Assembly: GCA_003640385.1 (NCBI GenBank)
Contig: RCAB01000382.1
Coordinates: 1 to 62,587, forward strand
DNA length: 62,587 nucleotides
Reading direction: 5' to 3'
Source: Setaria digitata
Lineage: Eukaryota; Nematoda; Chromadorea; Rhabditida; Setariidae
Under the pieces are notes generated by a model, which ran no database searches, was not told where the DNA came from, and saw nothing but the letters and a program-made list of their open reading frames with translations. Every line of letters starts with the position of its first letter. Position 1 is the stretch's first letter. Shown in pieces: positions 1-29,000 of the stretch. A program made the position numbers and the translations under genes.

Positions 1-69
1 CAAATCAAATTAATTTTTCTTGTTCACATTTTCTGACTCATGCTAGAATAATAAATTAAAACTGTTTAG

Positions 70-414
70 CAGCAACTTCCAAATAACATAGTTCCCGTTC
101 CAGCGATACCACTATATAATTATATTACTACCGTAAAAGCTATACTAGCCGCTGTATTTTCAGAAAATATTGATGATCAGTATTTATTTGGTATTTGTTT
201 TGAGTTAGAGTTGCGATAAAATCATGATTTAGTGGATGAAATGCATAATGTTCGAAGTATCACTTTTTTATCATATGTCAAAAAATTATTATTTCTTTAG
301 AAAAAACTCGCAGCTGATGAACATCTGATATGTTCACCAGAAGAAGTTTTACTTTTTAGAATTAATAATCTATCTCCAGCACAATCCTCAGTTGTTAATT
401 TAATTCATCTTTAA
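70..414 (+). pseudogene. Degenerate coding tract with two in-frame stops
   Basis: A single forward frame stays coding-like for 115 codons but is broken by TAA at 217-219 and TAG at 298-300, and ends at TAA 412-414. The three pieces read as ordinary globular protein: the first includes VPAIPLYNYITTVKAILAAV, the second NHDLVDEMHNVRSITFLSYV, the third SPEEVLLFRINNLSPAQSSV. I do not recognise the family. Treating 190-300 as an intron does not keep the frame, and the middle piece is itself coding-like, so disabled coding sequence is the better reading. It starts close to the window edge, so the parent sequence may extend to the left. Confidence 0.4.
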
Positions 415-1180
415 ATGCTATATGTCCTATCGAGTATTTTTTTTCTCGTTTTCTCAAATGTTAACACTGTCTTATATATTCCGGAGAACAATCTAATTGT
501 TACTTCTCATCAGTTCCAGTTATCAAACAGCCTTATCAGTGGGACAAGTCTTTTCTACCATGCGTTTATTTAAAAAAAATTTTTCTCAAATTATGTATTG
601 AAATATGCTTACATGAAGCATTTCCTCGTTTTTTACGGAAGAATTTTCACAGTTCTTTTTTTCTACTTCATTAATTATCCGTCACGTGAAATTGCTTCTT
701 CATTGTCGGAAATGTAAAATTTTCTGCTTCATGTGGTGCCGGATGTTCTGAATTCAATGCGATGGTTTTTTTTTTGCTTCTGTCTTTTCCTTCATTGATT
801 TGTTGTTTCTTTGAATGAAATAAAAGAAATCGAGTTCAAAATTGGAAAAGTGAATTCTTAATTGGACAAAAATAGTGTCCTTAAAGTTTAATAAAAATCT
901 CGGGAAAAAATTAGCTAACTTAAATTTTATTAATTATGATTTTACCCGGGTTTTAGCAATGAAAAATTTGCAATTTATTTATCAGCTAAACTAACCAAAT
1001 CTTACAGGTATCATAAATGATGCTATACGGTAGCTATAATCAATAGAATTCATTAATGATAATCAACACGCATAATTAGCTTTTCCATCTGATTTATAAG
1101 TGCAGTATGTCGTTGTTTATCAAAATGAGCTCATTTCAAACTGTTCTTAACCACCTTTTTGCTATCATTGATGATATTAG
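415..1180. other. AT-rich stretch, no gene seen
   Basis: AT-rich sequence following the broken coding tract. No ORF with coding character, RNA gene or organised repeat was seen. A short ORF starting at ATG 1107 runs into the next candidate exon in another frame and cannot be supported alone. Confidence 0.4.
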
Positions 1181-1300
1181 GTCAGGATCCGGATAATATG
1201 GATGATGCAAATGATTTCAATACTAAGAAAATGATCAGCGAAAGTCAGCAATATGCATCAGAACCAGATTTTAGACAATTTTCACGAGATAACCGACAAG
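1181..1300 (+). CDS. Candidate exon of an unrecognised + strand gene
   Basis: The frame reads QDPDNMDDANDFNTKKMISE and continues to FRQFSRDNRQ, a polar, Asp/Asn-rich segment unlike the AT-driven Lys/Phe/Ile noise around it. It is followed by a GTATGA donor (GT at 1301). On the left there is either an ATTAG acceptor (AG at 1179-1180) or an in-frame ATG at 1171-1173 that would make this a first exon. It ends in phase 1. I cannot connect it securely to the candidate exons near 2.8 and 5.1 kb. Function unknown. Confidence 0.3.
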
Positions 1301-2305
1301 GTATGATATTTATATTAGAAAGAATGATGAAGAGAAGAAAATTTTCTGAAATTAATTTATTATAACAATGCCAAATTTAATCTAACTATTTAAAACCTTT
1401 TGTTTTTTGTTTTTTTTTTTTGTTTTTTTTGTTTACTTGTGAGGGTCTTTTTACCATAACTGCTTGCAGAAGCAATAATTTGTGTTATTTTAACCAAGAG
1501 AAAAATATTTTAATAAAAAATAATAGCAATAATTTGTTTTTTTTTAAATTATATCATATTATTATATTATCTATAACTTGTAGAAATATAGATAATATAA
1601 TTTTAAATATTTATCACATGAAAATTCTAGCGGATATCTTTTTATATCAGGAACAATAAAATTTTTTACATTCATTTAATTTTTCTCGTACTCAAACTTT
1701 TTGAAGATCCACTTGAAAAGCTTTTAGCATAAAACTTTTTCTGCTGTCAATTTAAATTTTTCAGTTATAAGCTCTCCTCAAAATTGATTATTACTTACTT
1801 TTATTACTAAATATATACTTCTTTATCTTTTCATTCTTACATGTCGGCAATAACATTAACCTATAAATTTTTTTTTTTTTCATTTTATGTCTTTCATTAT
1901 TTTTGTATTGTAAATGGGAGGGAGGCAGTTTCCTTTCAAAAAAACGAATGAATTATTGGCCTTTACAATTTCACGCTGAAATTCTTGGAATTATTCGTCC
2001 CTACCGCAATCTTCCTAATAACTTTGTGTTCATCTTAGTCTGCTAAATTAATAAGTCATTAGCGTGATTGGAAAGATTTTACTTTTTTTTTCTTTTTTTT
2101 TATCAAGTATTTATTTATTTGTTCTCGCGTGGGTACAAATAAAAGGGCCATATCTTCGTATTTCGAATTTCCGTTTTATTAACTTACTTGATTAATAATG
2201 GATTCATTCAGCTATATTCATCCATCTCTTTGATTTCCAGAGATTAATTTTATACTAATCCAATCCAGAGAAGTAATCAACTGGGAATATTACTGAAGGC
2301 AATAA
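1301..2305. other. AT-rich stretch, no gene seen
   Basis: Long T runs (for example near 1404-1432 and 2082-2100) and low-complexity ORFs made of Asn/Ile/Phe codons. I see nothing that supports a gene or a structured repeat. Confidence 0.4.
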
Positions 2306-2506
2306 TCATATGCAAAGTTTTGCATAAAATTGCTTTACATGAAAAAAATTATAACCAATGGCCTGTATGTAACATGGCGAAATTTTGCCTTTTGGCATGA
2401 TAAATTCGATCAGCTTCACCATTTCCCTTTTCATCCATGAAGAATCCGGAAATAGCTTCTCATTGACTGTTATTGTTCCGGACGGAAACAGCTTGAATTC
2501 GTCATG
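2306..2506 (-). CDS. Candidate exon or gene fragment, minus strand
   Basis: Between a TAG (2507-2509) and a TGA (2306-2308), the reverse strand reads a 66-codon open frame. Its first two thirds look coding: DEFKLFPSGTITVNEKLFPD, then a Trp-Met and EMVKLIEFIMPKGK. The AATAG before 2506 could serve as an acceptor, and GTTATA near 2360 as a donor in phase 1. It is less AT-rich than its flanks. It lies on the strand of the large PLC-like gene but about 5 kb past that gene's stop, so it is probably not part of it. The family is not recognised, and a forward ORF overlaps it. Confidence 0.25.
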   Translation of the reverse strand, partial: HDEFKLFPSGTITVNEKLFPDSSWMKREMVKLIEFIMPKGKISPCYIQAIGYNFFHVKQFYAKLCI

Positions 2507-2834
2507 CTATTCCTTTCATCCCTCTTCTTTCCTTCCTTTCTTTTCTTTTTATGATGCCATTTCTATTTGAGTGTAGATTTTTATGAAAATTTTACTCCAC
2601 TTATCATTTTTTTTTCTTGTTTTTTAATATTTCATTTATAAATTTTGCTGTCATTTGACATTTGAGGAATTTTTAGTTCTCAAAAATTTTGAAACTTGTT
2701 GGCTTCAGCACCAATGATTGGTCAGCAGTATCTTCAATATATTTTTATTTGAAAAAAAAAAAAAAAGCATATATCAAATTTATTTCATTCCAAAAATTTT
2801 TTTCAATTTATTTACCGTATATTACCATCTATCC

Positions 2835-2913
2835 ATGGACCAATGCCACGGCTGTTTCCGTTGGTGCCGTGGGTGTTTTCGAAATTTCACAACCTCAAGT
2901 GGTGAACATTACG
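2835..2913 (+). CDS. Candidate exon, two possible frames
   Basis: A GC-richer block ending at a good GTATGT donor (GT at 2914). One frame starts at ATG 2835 and is Cys-rich: MDQCHGCFRWCRGCFRNF, with spacing C-x2-C-x3-C-x2-C, ending in phase 1. A second frame is also open (NATAVSVGAVGVFEISQPQ) and ends in phase 0. The phase-0 frame joins the exon at 5106 through that exon's best acceptor. The Cys-rich frame needs an acceptor 7 bases further on (TTAG at 5109-5112). No clean acceptor lies upstream of the block. Function unknown. Confidence 0.35.
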
Positions 2914-5105
2914 GTATGTTACCTCATTTAAATTAGTAATTTCCGATGAATAATCATGAAACAGTTAGTTTCGTAGCATTACATATTTTTTATTCTATTT
3001 TTTTTCAAATCATTTTTAAACTGATTTTTTAAATTAAAATTTTCCTTTGGTTTGAAAATCTTTTAAGATTTCTCATATATTTCTGAGAAAAAGCTAGCAA
3101 ATTTAATTCTTTAATTTATCAAAAGAAAAAAAAAATAAAGAAAAAAAAAATGAAGTGTGATGATAGTCGAACTTTGAGAAAACAGTTTGAAAAAGCAAAA
3201 TTCACAATTGTACTGTACCTATGATATATCAGTGGTATATAACATATCACCTCTACTAACTGTACGGATTCGATAGGCTATCAAAAGAGCCTAGTAAGAT
3301 GTACAGTATAGACTTTAGATTAAAAGAAGACAAAAAAAGAAACTAAAGATTGACGACAGAGGTGACATAATTAGAAGAAAAAGTGAGCAAATAGTTAAAT
3401 GATATTTACGTGATTTATGATTTATACGCATTATGGAAATTATTTGAAGATTATAGTTCATGTAATTCTGTAATCAATATTTGCTAATGAAATAATGAAA
3501 ATAAAACAGTTTTTCTTTTCAAATATCAGAATATAAAAGTGATCAAAAAAAAAAAAAAAAATTAAGCACAATTGAAATGTTGCAATTTTCGTTTACTTTT
3601 TATCTGCCATTTTTTTTCCCCCCCCCCCCAAAAAAAAAAAAAAAAAAAAAAAAAAAGAATAATTTTTTTTTCACGAAAAATTGGAAAATTTTATGGTTGA
3701 ACAGTATTAAAATAGTTATTTCAAAAGTTTATTGCAATTGCAATTCTCTTTATTAAAACGAATTTACAATAATTATTTGAACAAGAACAAAATTTTTGAA
3801 AACTTTTTCCATTCAGAAAAAAAAAATCTTTTCAATCTATTTTAGTTTGAGATAATGGAATTTGAAAAAAAAAAAAAAAAAAAGGGGGAAAAAGAAAAAA
3901 AATTTTGTTATGTGTGCTAGAGAATAAATAGACAGAATTTACCATGACTGAGATAATTTCATTGCATTATTGATTCTAGCCAAGTATGAAAGTTGATCTT
4001 AGTCTAGTTTGTTCCATTCTGTAATTTCACAATTTTAATCAAAATTAGTTAGAAAGAAAATGAGGAAAGAGGCTAGGGAAAGTAAATGGTTAAAAGAGAC
4101 AGTTTTTTTTTTTAAATTTATTGGAAAAAAAAACAGAATGAAAGTACAAAAAAGTAGCAAAATATTTTCTAGCTCTGCTCAAGAGAATTTATCCCATGCT
4201 TGTCCCATAAAGGGAAAAATAAATCGTCGAGACTGTAATACATTTGATGAATATAATTTAGATATATTAATTAATACATATTTTGGGGGAAAAAAAAGAA
4301 ATTGATAGGAAAAGAAATTGAAATAAGTTCGACAATTATTCTAAATCCCTGTTGTAGTTAATAATTTGAAACAATGCAAATCGTTAGTTTTTATTATGTT
4401 CAAAAATCACTTGTTATATCCTCTACTGTCAAATTTTTGAACTGTTTGCGATTTATCTAAAAAATAATTTAATTTGAAAAGGTCACAATCGCAATTCTAC
4501 ATTTTTGAATTTTTTTATAAAATAATTATTTTAATCATTCTTTTTTTTTTCTAGCTAAATTTGAGAAAATATTTTAAAATTTTATGTATTTGAAAAATTA
4601 CGACTCATTTTCTTCTTCCTTTTTAAAATCATCTTTCTGGCAGGGGAAAAAGAAGAGCGAAAATCTGATTAAAATTGTGGAAAAAATTTCCATCATCAAT
4701 ATACTTCATTTTGCCACTTAGGCGGTTAAAATAGATCGCAGAACTGTCGCAAATGTTTCTTCTCACTGTCTTTCAATACAGATTCAGAAAAAAATAAAAA
4801 ATAAAAAAAAATAAAATTAGAAAATAATGAATAGTCACTAAGTTTTGCTCATTAAATTTTGCTAGAGAAAAGTAGAAACATAGGAAGAAGAAATATTTAA
4901 AATAACTTTTATAAAAAATAAAATAGTGAGGTGATATTAGTCAATTATTTCAAATAATTCCTTAAATTTTTATTTGATTTAAAGATTTTGAACTTAAAAA
5001 AATACCAAAACAACTCAAAATACTTCTTGCATTATTATAAATTTATTTTTCTTTAAATTTAATTAATTTTTTTATTATTAAGAGTTTTGTTTCTCCTTTT
5101 TCCAG
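2914..5105. other. AT-rich stretch with homopolymer runs
   Basis: No gene seen. It contains a T8-C12-A27 homopolymer junction at 3610-3656, an A-run followed by GGGGG near 3866-3889, and many shorter A/T runs. If the candidate exons at 2835-2913 and 5106-5189 belong together, this stretch would be their intron. Confidence 0.4.
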
Positions 5106-5189
5106 TGCTTAGAATGCATCGATCAAGGCGAAGTTTCGAAATGGTACTGCAAGAAGTATGCGTGCAACATCAATCGGTGGAAACGATGA
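5106..5189 (+). CDS. Candidate terminal exon, Cys-containing tail
   Basis: After a strong TTTTTCCAG acceptor (AG at 5104-5105), one frame encodes 27 residues beginning CLECIDQGEVSKWYCKKYAC and ends at TGA 5187-5189. The codons (TGG TAC TGC AAG AAG) are unlike the surrounding AT-rich sequence. The exon needs phase 0 from the preceding exon, matching one frame of 2835-2913. Entry through the secondary acceptor at 5111-5112 would instead match the Cys-rich frame of that exon. A longer forward ORF in another frame overlaps but degenerates into Lys runs. Function unknown; a small secreted or metal-binding Cys protein is possible but unproven. Confidence 0.35.
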   Translation, partial: CLECIDQGEVSKWYCKKYACNINRWKR

Positions 5190-7797
5190 GAAATGATCAA
5201 AAAGAGGCAATAATTATTAAATTTAAAAAAAAAAGAAAAATTTACATTAAGTCAAAATTAGCATTTTTAATTAAACTATCGACTAACTGTTGAATGGTCT
5301 GAATTGAACCTAGTAATTTTTTTATGACAAGGATTTACATTAGTAAATTACAAAAAAGCAAAAAGCAAATTTGATTTATTTAATTGGGAATATTTAAAAT
5401 TTAAGGTATATTTGAATTCGAAAAATTCGTCAATACATAATATAAAACTATTATATTGGTTTTCCAATTTTTTGTTACTTTCCTAGAAAATTTTATTTAA
5501 AACTATTTTTTTTTTTCAATCTAATAAATGTAATCTTTTCTATTCACTTCAGCAATGTGTTTATTATTTATCAATTGAAATTAAATTTTATCTAAAATCT
5601 TCTTGAATTTTATGCTTTCTTTTCTGCCTGGTGCAACAAATTTCTTTTTTTTTTTTGCTTCAAATTTCAGCTCTCATCATCTGATAATAATGCTACTAAT
5701 CATTACAATAGCTGTTGCAACAACAATGATGATGATTTTTTGCCAGCTGGAAAAACGATTATTCACGATGATTCTTCCATTAAATCTCCCGTGTTCATGA
5801 AAATATCGAAAAATCAACAAAATTTTCGAAAACCTTTATCATAATTTTATTGCCTTATCCTAGCTGTCAATTGTATTTCCATGTGTTTGATATAGCTGAG
5901 GTTAGTTTGATTGAAAAAAAATTTTCAAAATTTTCAAAATGCATACCGTTACCTTCTTTTCGCTTTTTTTTTTGTTTTGTATTTTTAGAAAAAGCAACGA
6001 ACATATCGTACTGTTCTTCTGACAGCATCAATATCGCCTTCTTTATTTTTGGATTATCGAGGCGAAAAAAAAAAAAAATTTTTCCCCAACTTTTTATTTC
6101 ATTTAAAATGAATAGTTTCGTCAAAAACTCTTTCTTTTTCCTTTCATCATACTGTTTTGCTTCTTCTCAAATACTCCATCCGTTTGTCATAAATACATTC
6201 CATCTTTTCTTTGATTTCCGATACGTAAGTGAGCTTAACAAATGAAAATTTTTCAGTTCTGTCATCTTCGGTTATTCTGTTCAAATATGTTTTCCATGAA
6301 ACTTTATTTATTTAGAACAGTCCAGTTTTTTCTTTCTTTTTTTTTTTTTTTTTTTTGAAACTTAAAATTTCTTTTTCATTGCAAAGAAACAATGCATGAA
6401 AATTTCGAAAAATATTCAAAATTTACTGGTTTTATCATCAAATAACTGAATTGATGTGTAGCATGATATATGTGATAATATTACTACAGTATGAACAAAA
6501 TGAAAAAGGTTCGAAAATTTTACAAGTTATTTGATAAGTTCATTTTCAAATGTTTATTTATGCCCAAAAATATGAAATCTTACTTTTTATACGACATGAA
6601 ATCTAACCTTTTTCGCTTTTGTGTGCAAGGTACTGTAGGACTTTTGTATCTAGAGCACTGTAAAATTTCAACTGCTGTCCACTTTGGTCACTAATATTGT
6701 TGTACCACTTTTGTGGGATTAATGATGGGTATTTCAGGATGCAAATATTTCAAATTGTTCAATTTGTATGAAATGGTGGAATTTTTTCAGCAAAATAAAA
6801 GAATTAAAATAAAATATTGATATTTTGCAACAACAGCAATAATTAAGAACGCGAAGTTCATAATGGATATTTTGGTAGCTTATATAATTGTTCGATTTAT
6901 AGGCTCAAAAATTGAATATATGCAAGACGATAATAAGATTGGAGAAATTAGTGTGGCAATTATGAAACATTTTTCACAAATATTTTTTACAAAACTTTCG
7001 TTAAATCCTTTCTGCAGAAAGGATTTTTTGTTAAATTCTTTGTCTTGCTAACAGAGTTTTTTAACAAATATTTTTGCACATTTTTCTTCATAAAAAAAAA
7101 TGCTTTATTCGTAGCAAAATGCACAGAAAGGATTAAAAACTTACAAACTTTTTCATTTAACATTCGTATCTGATTAAAAATGTCAAAAGGAAAATCTAGA
7201 AAACATGATATTTCATATTAAGCATTCTACAGAATATGAAAAAAAAAAAACATAAAAAGTGATTAAAATATAAAAAAAAAACGATTCGAGGAAAAAGACT
7301 ATAATGCTAACTAATTACAGTTTCATTTGGAAGAAGAAAAAAAAAAAAAATTTACTGCAATTTTTAAATATTACAACTTGACCAATGAAGAATTTAAATA
7401 TTTGAAGTATTATCATGCACTTTAAATATTTCAGACACTTTCATGCCAACGTGAACCCAAATTTTTTGAAAACTTCTAGCAGAAAACGATGCAATACTTT
7501 TGTAACTAAATGGAAGAATTGCCTTTTTTTTTTTTTTTTTTTTAATTTTCAGTCAGAATATTACAACATATGTTGCTGCTTTTTTTTTCAAATAAAAATT
7601 ACCACAAATTACAATTTTCAAAGCAAATTATAATGCTTTGATTTCTTCAAAATGGTTAGCACTTAAAATCAATAATAGAATATTGGTTCAGATTGATTAA
7701 TTAAAGCAATGATTAATAAAAAAAGAAGTACTTCTGCCGAACTGATTGATAGTAATGCAACTAAAACAAAAAGAGGGGAAAAAAAAAACGAATGTAG
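5190..7797. other. Intergenic/3' flank of the PLC-like gene
   Basis: AT-rich, with many poly(A/T) runs. The ORFs here (for example 5850-6245) are Phe/Lys/Ser-rich and typical of random AT sequence. A TTTATT at about 7104-7109 would be an AATAAA on the minus strand, about 0.7 kb past the PLC-like stop codon; it is the only nearby poly(A)-signal candidate I noticed. Confidence 0.35.
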
Positions 7798-24963
<17,166 letters not shown>

Positions 24964-26000
24964 ATCTTTCGATAATTACACTTCACTTGCACCGATCATT
25001 GGTTTTTGTTTTCTTAAGATTTAAATAATATCGATGTAATAATGTAAGGTGTATGAGAAACGTCGCAGCAATCCCGAAGCTTTAATCAGATATGCTAATA
25101 ATGTTCGATGAAAAGTTTAATGAGAAAGAACAGAGAGAAAGAGAGGGAGGGAGAGGGAGAGAGAGAGGAAGAGAGAGAGCAATAATTTAATTAAAATATG
25201 AATTTCGCATTGGTAATATTAATGATAATATTCAGGCTAAAAATTTCTTGGAGCATATATATTTAATGAGCAGGAAAGAGCGAAAAGATTAGTCTGCTGA
25301 TCAGCAGATTGTATTGAACGGAGAGCTTCATTATTCGGATTTAATAATAATTAAAAGTTTTAATTTGTTTGGAAAGGAAGTAAAATTTAAACAATTTAAA
25401 TTTTTGCACGCCTGAAGTTTTATGAATTCAACTAAATATTTAATGAAAAATTTTCCCGGTCTGGAAACAATTCAAAAAAGAAAAAGAGCAAAAAAACTGA
25501 AGGAAAAAGCTCGAACAAACGTATAATACAATGTCAAACCGGCCGGCAATCCTTTAATTTATCAGTTTCAATAAAGTTTGGAACTAAGAAAAGGGAGAAG
25601 TAAAATTTATGTTCGAAATGAAAATTCATTTAAGAATGCACAAACTGAGTTTTACCCCAACATTCAATTTTGCTGACAAAAATGGCATAGCAAACTGTCT
25701 GATGTTATCATTTCATTTAAATTTTCCTCGAAATGAGCGAAAAGCTATCAGATATACTTTTTTTTTTTTATTTAAAAATTACAAATTTTGAAGTAAAATT
25801 TCAATTTTTTAGTTAAGCGGAAAAAGGAAAATTGAAGCAAAAAAAAAACAACAACAAAAAAGGACATTTTAAAGAAAATGACCAGATAATGTTAATTTCC
25901 AAATATAAAATTAGCACTTGAAAAATTTTTAAGAAATCTAACTTAATTAAGACAATTAGTGGGAGAAGAAAGAAAGAGAACAATAAGAGAAACTTAAGAA
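24964..26000. other. 5' flank of the PLC-like gene
   Basis: Upstream region of the minus-strand gene. It contains a GA-rich tract at about 25130-25180, roughly 170 bases before the start codon. No TATA box or clear trans-splice acceptor can be assigned. A 60-residue ORF at 25609-25791 has no recognisable features. Confidence 0.35.
25130..25180. repeat. GA-rich tract in pll-1 upstream region
   Basis: A near-pure GAGAGG/GAGA run about 170 bases upstream of the start codon of the minus-strand gene (read CT on its sense strand). It may be a simple repeat or a promoter element of the GAGA type. Confidence 0.6.
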
Positions 26001-29000
26001 GAAAACAAAGGAATTTTCATAGTAGGTTGATTGAGACAGTTAGTAATTGTTAAACAATAATGAATGTGATAGTAATAGTAATTGTTTTTTAGTAGCAAAA
26101 ATAAGCAATTAAAATGGAAATGCATTGTTCCCTGATTTGATTGTAAATTATGAATGAAAGCGATTGCAAAAGTTTTGAAATTATGCAAATTTCTCCTTAA
26201 AACAAATCTTATTTGTTTCATTTTTCCTGCATATTTTCGAATTTGATCTGATTTGATTTAATCTGAATCAGTAAATGTTTGATTGAATTATTGGTTGGTA
26301 GTCAGACTGTTTCATTGATCGATTAATTTCATTAAACAATTATTGCAATTAATTCAATCATAATAATGTCTGTCTTGCCCTTTCATTTTTTTTTTCTTTT
26401 TAAATGCATTTAAAAAAAAAAATGAAATAAAAAAATTTACTCAACCATTTTGTTTCAGTTGGCTGTATTTAATTTCGCTGCTCTTTTTTTCTAACAAACT
26501 TAAATTTAATATGATTGAAATTTGCATGCATGCTTTTTTTTTGGTATGCATGCCTATTTGCGTGCATACGAAAAAAGCAGGAAAAAAGTGCTCTTCAGCT
26601 AACTTAAAAACAATCATTTCATTTTATTTCATTTAATTTCATATATTCCAAGGGAGAGAGGAGAGAGGGAGAGGGAGAGAGAAAGGGCTATGCAAAAGAT
26701 TTATGTTTACGATGCAAAATAAATGACTGGAATTATTTTAGTTTTAACAAATTGATTGTCTAATTAATTAATTAGAAATTTAAAAAAAAAGACATGTACC
26801 AAATGATATCTTAATTAGTCATCAATTTTTTTGCATTCATTTAAGGCTTTTTCCAATTAAGTTCACAAATATTTAAATTGTATTCAAATTTACAACATGT
26901 CATTCGTTTAATTTTTGTAGGCATTTAAAATTTCTTCCAATTTTTTAAATCAAAAACAAAAAACCGAAAAATTTCATTCTTTCACATTTACATATTTCAG
27001 TTTTCTAGCAAAAAATTCATAATAGAAATCTAGGAAAAATTTTCACACCACAAAATTTTTCCCTTTTTCCCGTTTCTCTACTCATCATAGTCTTGTTTTT
27101 GCTGCACTACTCTTTCCAATTTCTTTACCTTTCTCTTCTCGTCTTTTTTTTCTTTTTTTTTTTTTTTTTTTAAGAAAAAATTTTAGATTAAAAAAGAATC
27201 TATCATTTTATTGCTACTCTTTTCACATTTTTCTTTTTATAAAGAATAATGAAACAAAAAAAAAACGAATGATTATTTAAAAAAAATTTCTTTTTTATAA
27301 AAAAAAAAAATTTAAAGCAACAAAAGAAAATAATAAAATAAAACAAACAAAAATAAATTGTTAAAAAAAGAAAAAAAAAACGAAAAAACGAGAATCTTTC
27401 CGGAAATTAGTTTGAAAATACATTTATTATCCTCAGCATGCTTTTCGCATTCATTTCAAAAATGCTTAACTGAAATTTTCAAACAAAAAAAGAAAAAAAC
27501 AAAAACAACAAAAAAAAAAAAAAAATGAAAGAACCGACAAAAGAAAGAGAATGAGAAAAAAAGAAAAATGAAAAACCGTTTTAGTCTATCCAAATAATAC
27601 TTCATAGCTAGTATTTCAGATTTTTTCTCACACTCTCTCTCTCTTCATAACACTTCGCATGAACTATTTTACTATATTTTCTACCATATTTTTTTTTTGA
27701 TTTCTGTAAACTTTCTCCTCCCTCTCTCTCTCTCCCTCTCTCTCTCTCTCTGCTCTCCTTCAAGAAGAAATCATTTCTGTAGTTTAATAATTTCCTTTTT
27801 TTCATCTTCCATTATAATTGAATTATTTGCATAATGCATTTCATTCATTGCGAAAGAATAATTGACGTCTTTGTTAGTTTTTAAAAGGGATCAATATCAA
27901 ATAAATGGAATACTTAAAATAACAGATCTTTCATTTCTGATATTTTTCACTTCTAAATAGACGAATAAAATAAACAAATTTAATATTTTCTATTAAAATA
28001 TTACAGAATTTCATTATTATTATTATTATTATGATTTACTTTTGCCACACAAATAAACATCATTTTGCTAACAAATTAAAAAAATAAAAGTTTTTTTTTA
28101 AAATCATTTGAATTATTTGAAAAATTGGAAAGATTAAAAAAATAATAATTTCAAAAATTGATCTTGATTTATAATCAGAAGTTGGATATTTTTCACTTTC
28201 TAAAATTATAATACGAAAACATATCACAGTCCAAATGATTGGAAAAGTTTAAAAAAAAAAAAAGAAAACTTGAATGAAAATTTATTTTCCTAAAAAAGTT
28301 TTTTAATTGGAAATGCGAATGAATAATTCGACCAAAGTAAAAAGCAGATAGTCTCTGCTAGAGTAGAAAGTCAAATGAAAAGTAAAAAGTTATCCGCTTA
28401 AAATGTCTGCACTTTTTACAAATTTTAATTTAATTTTTATGCTTCAATAAAAGGAAAACGAAAAGAAACATTCATTCGAAGATTATTTTTGTTTTATTAC
28501 TGCAAGAAATTATTATCTCAGCTAATAAATATGTTAAGTCTATGCTCATCTAATAAGTTTCTTATTTTTTTTTTATAATGAATTTAATCATTTCTCTTTT
28601 TTTTTTTTTTGAGTTTTAATAACGATGAAATTGATTGGATGCAAAAAGTGAATAGTGCTAAGGACTACTTCAGAAGTTTTATGAAAATAATTAGCACAAG
28701 CCTTGAGTGGAGAATGAAACAATGGGAATGCTCATTAAAAATCTTAAAAACAATATGTTAATTGTTATAAAATAGATAACAAATGGTGCACATTTGTCGA
28801 AGAAACATCTGAAAGTTCCCAAAATTGCTCAGATATTTAGTAAATAAATATTAAAACTCCTGAAATTCTTGATCACGAAATGAAATGATAAAAGCTGATG
28901 AATGGAGCAAAAATGAAAGAGAATCTAAAAAGAAATTGAATATCAAAAAAAAGAAAAAAGAATTTAATTGTAAAGAAAAAATTAAGTGGAATATCTAATA

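Noticed and set aside
5850..6245. 131-residue forward ORF
   Set aside because: Phe/Ser/Lys-rich with long homopolymer-encoded runs, and an equally long antisense ORF; typical of random AT-rich sequence.
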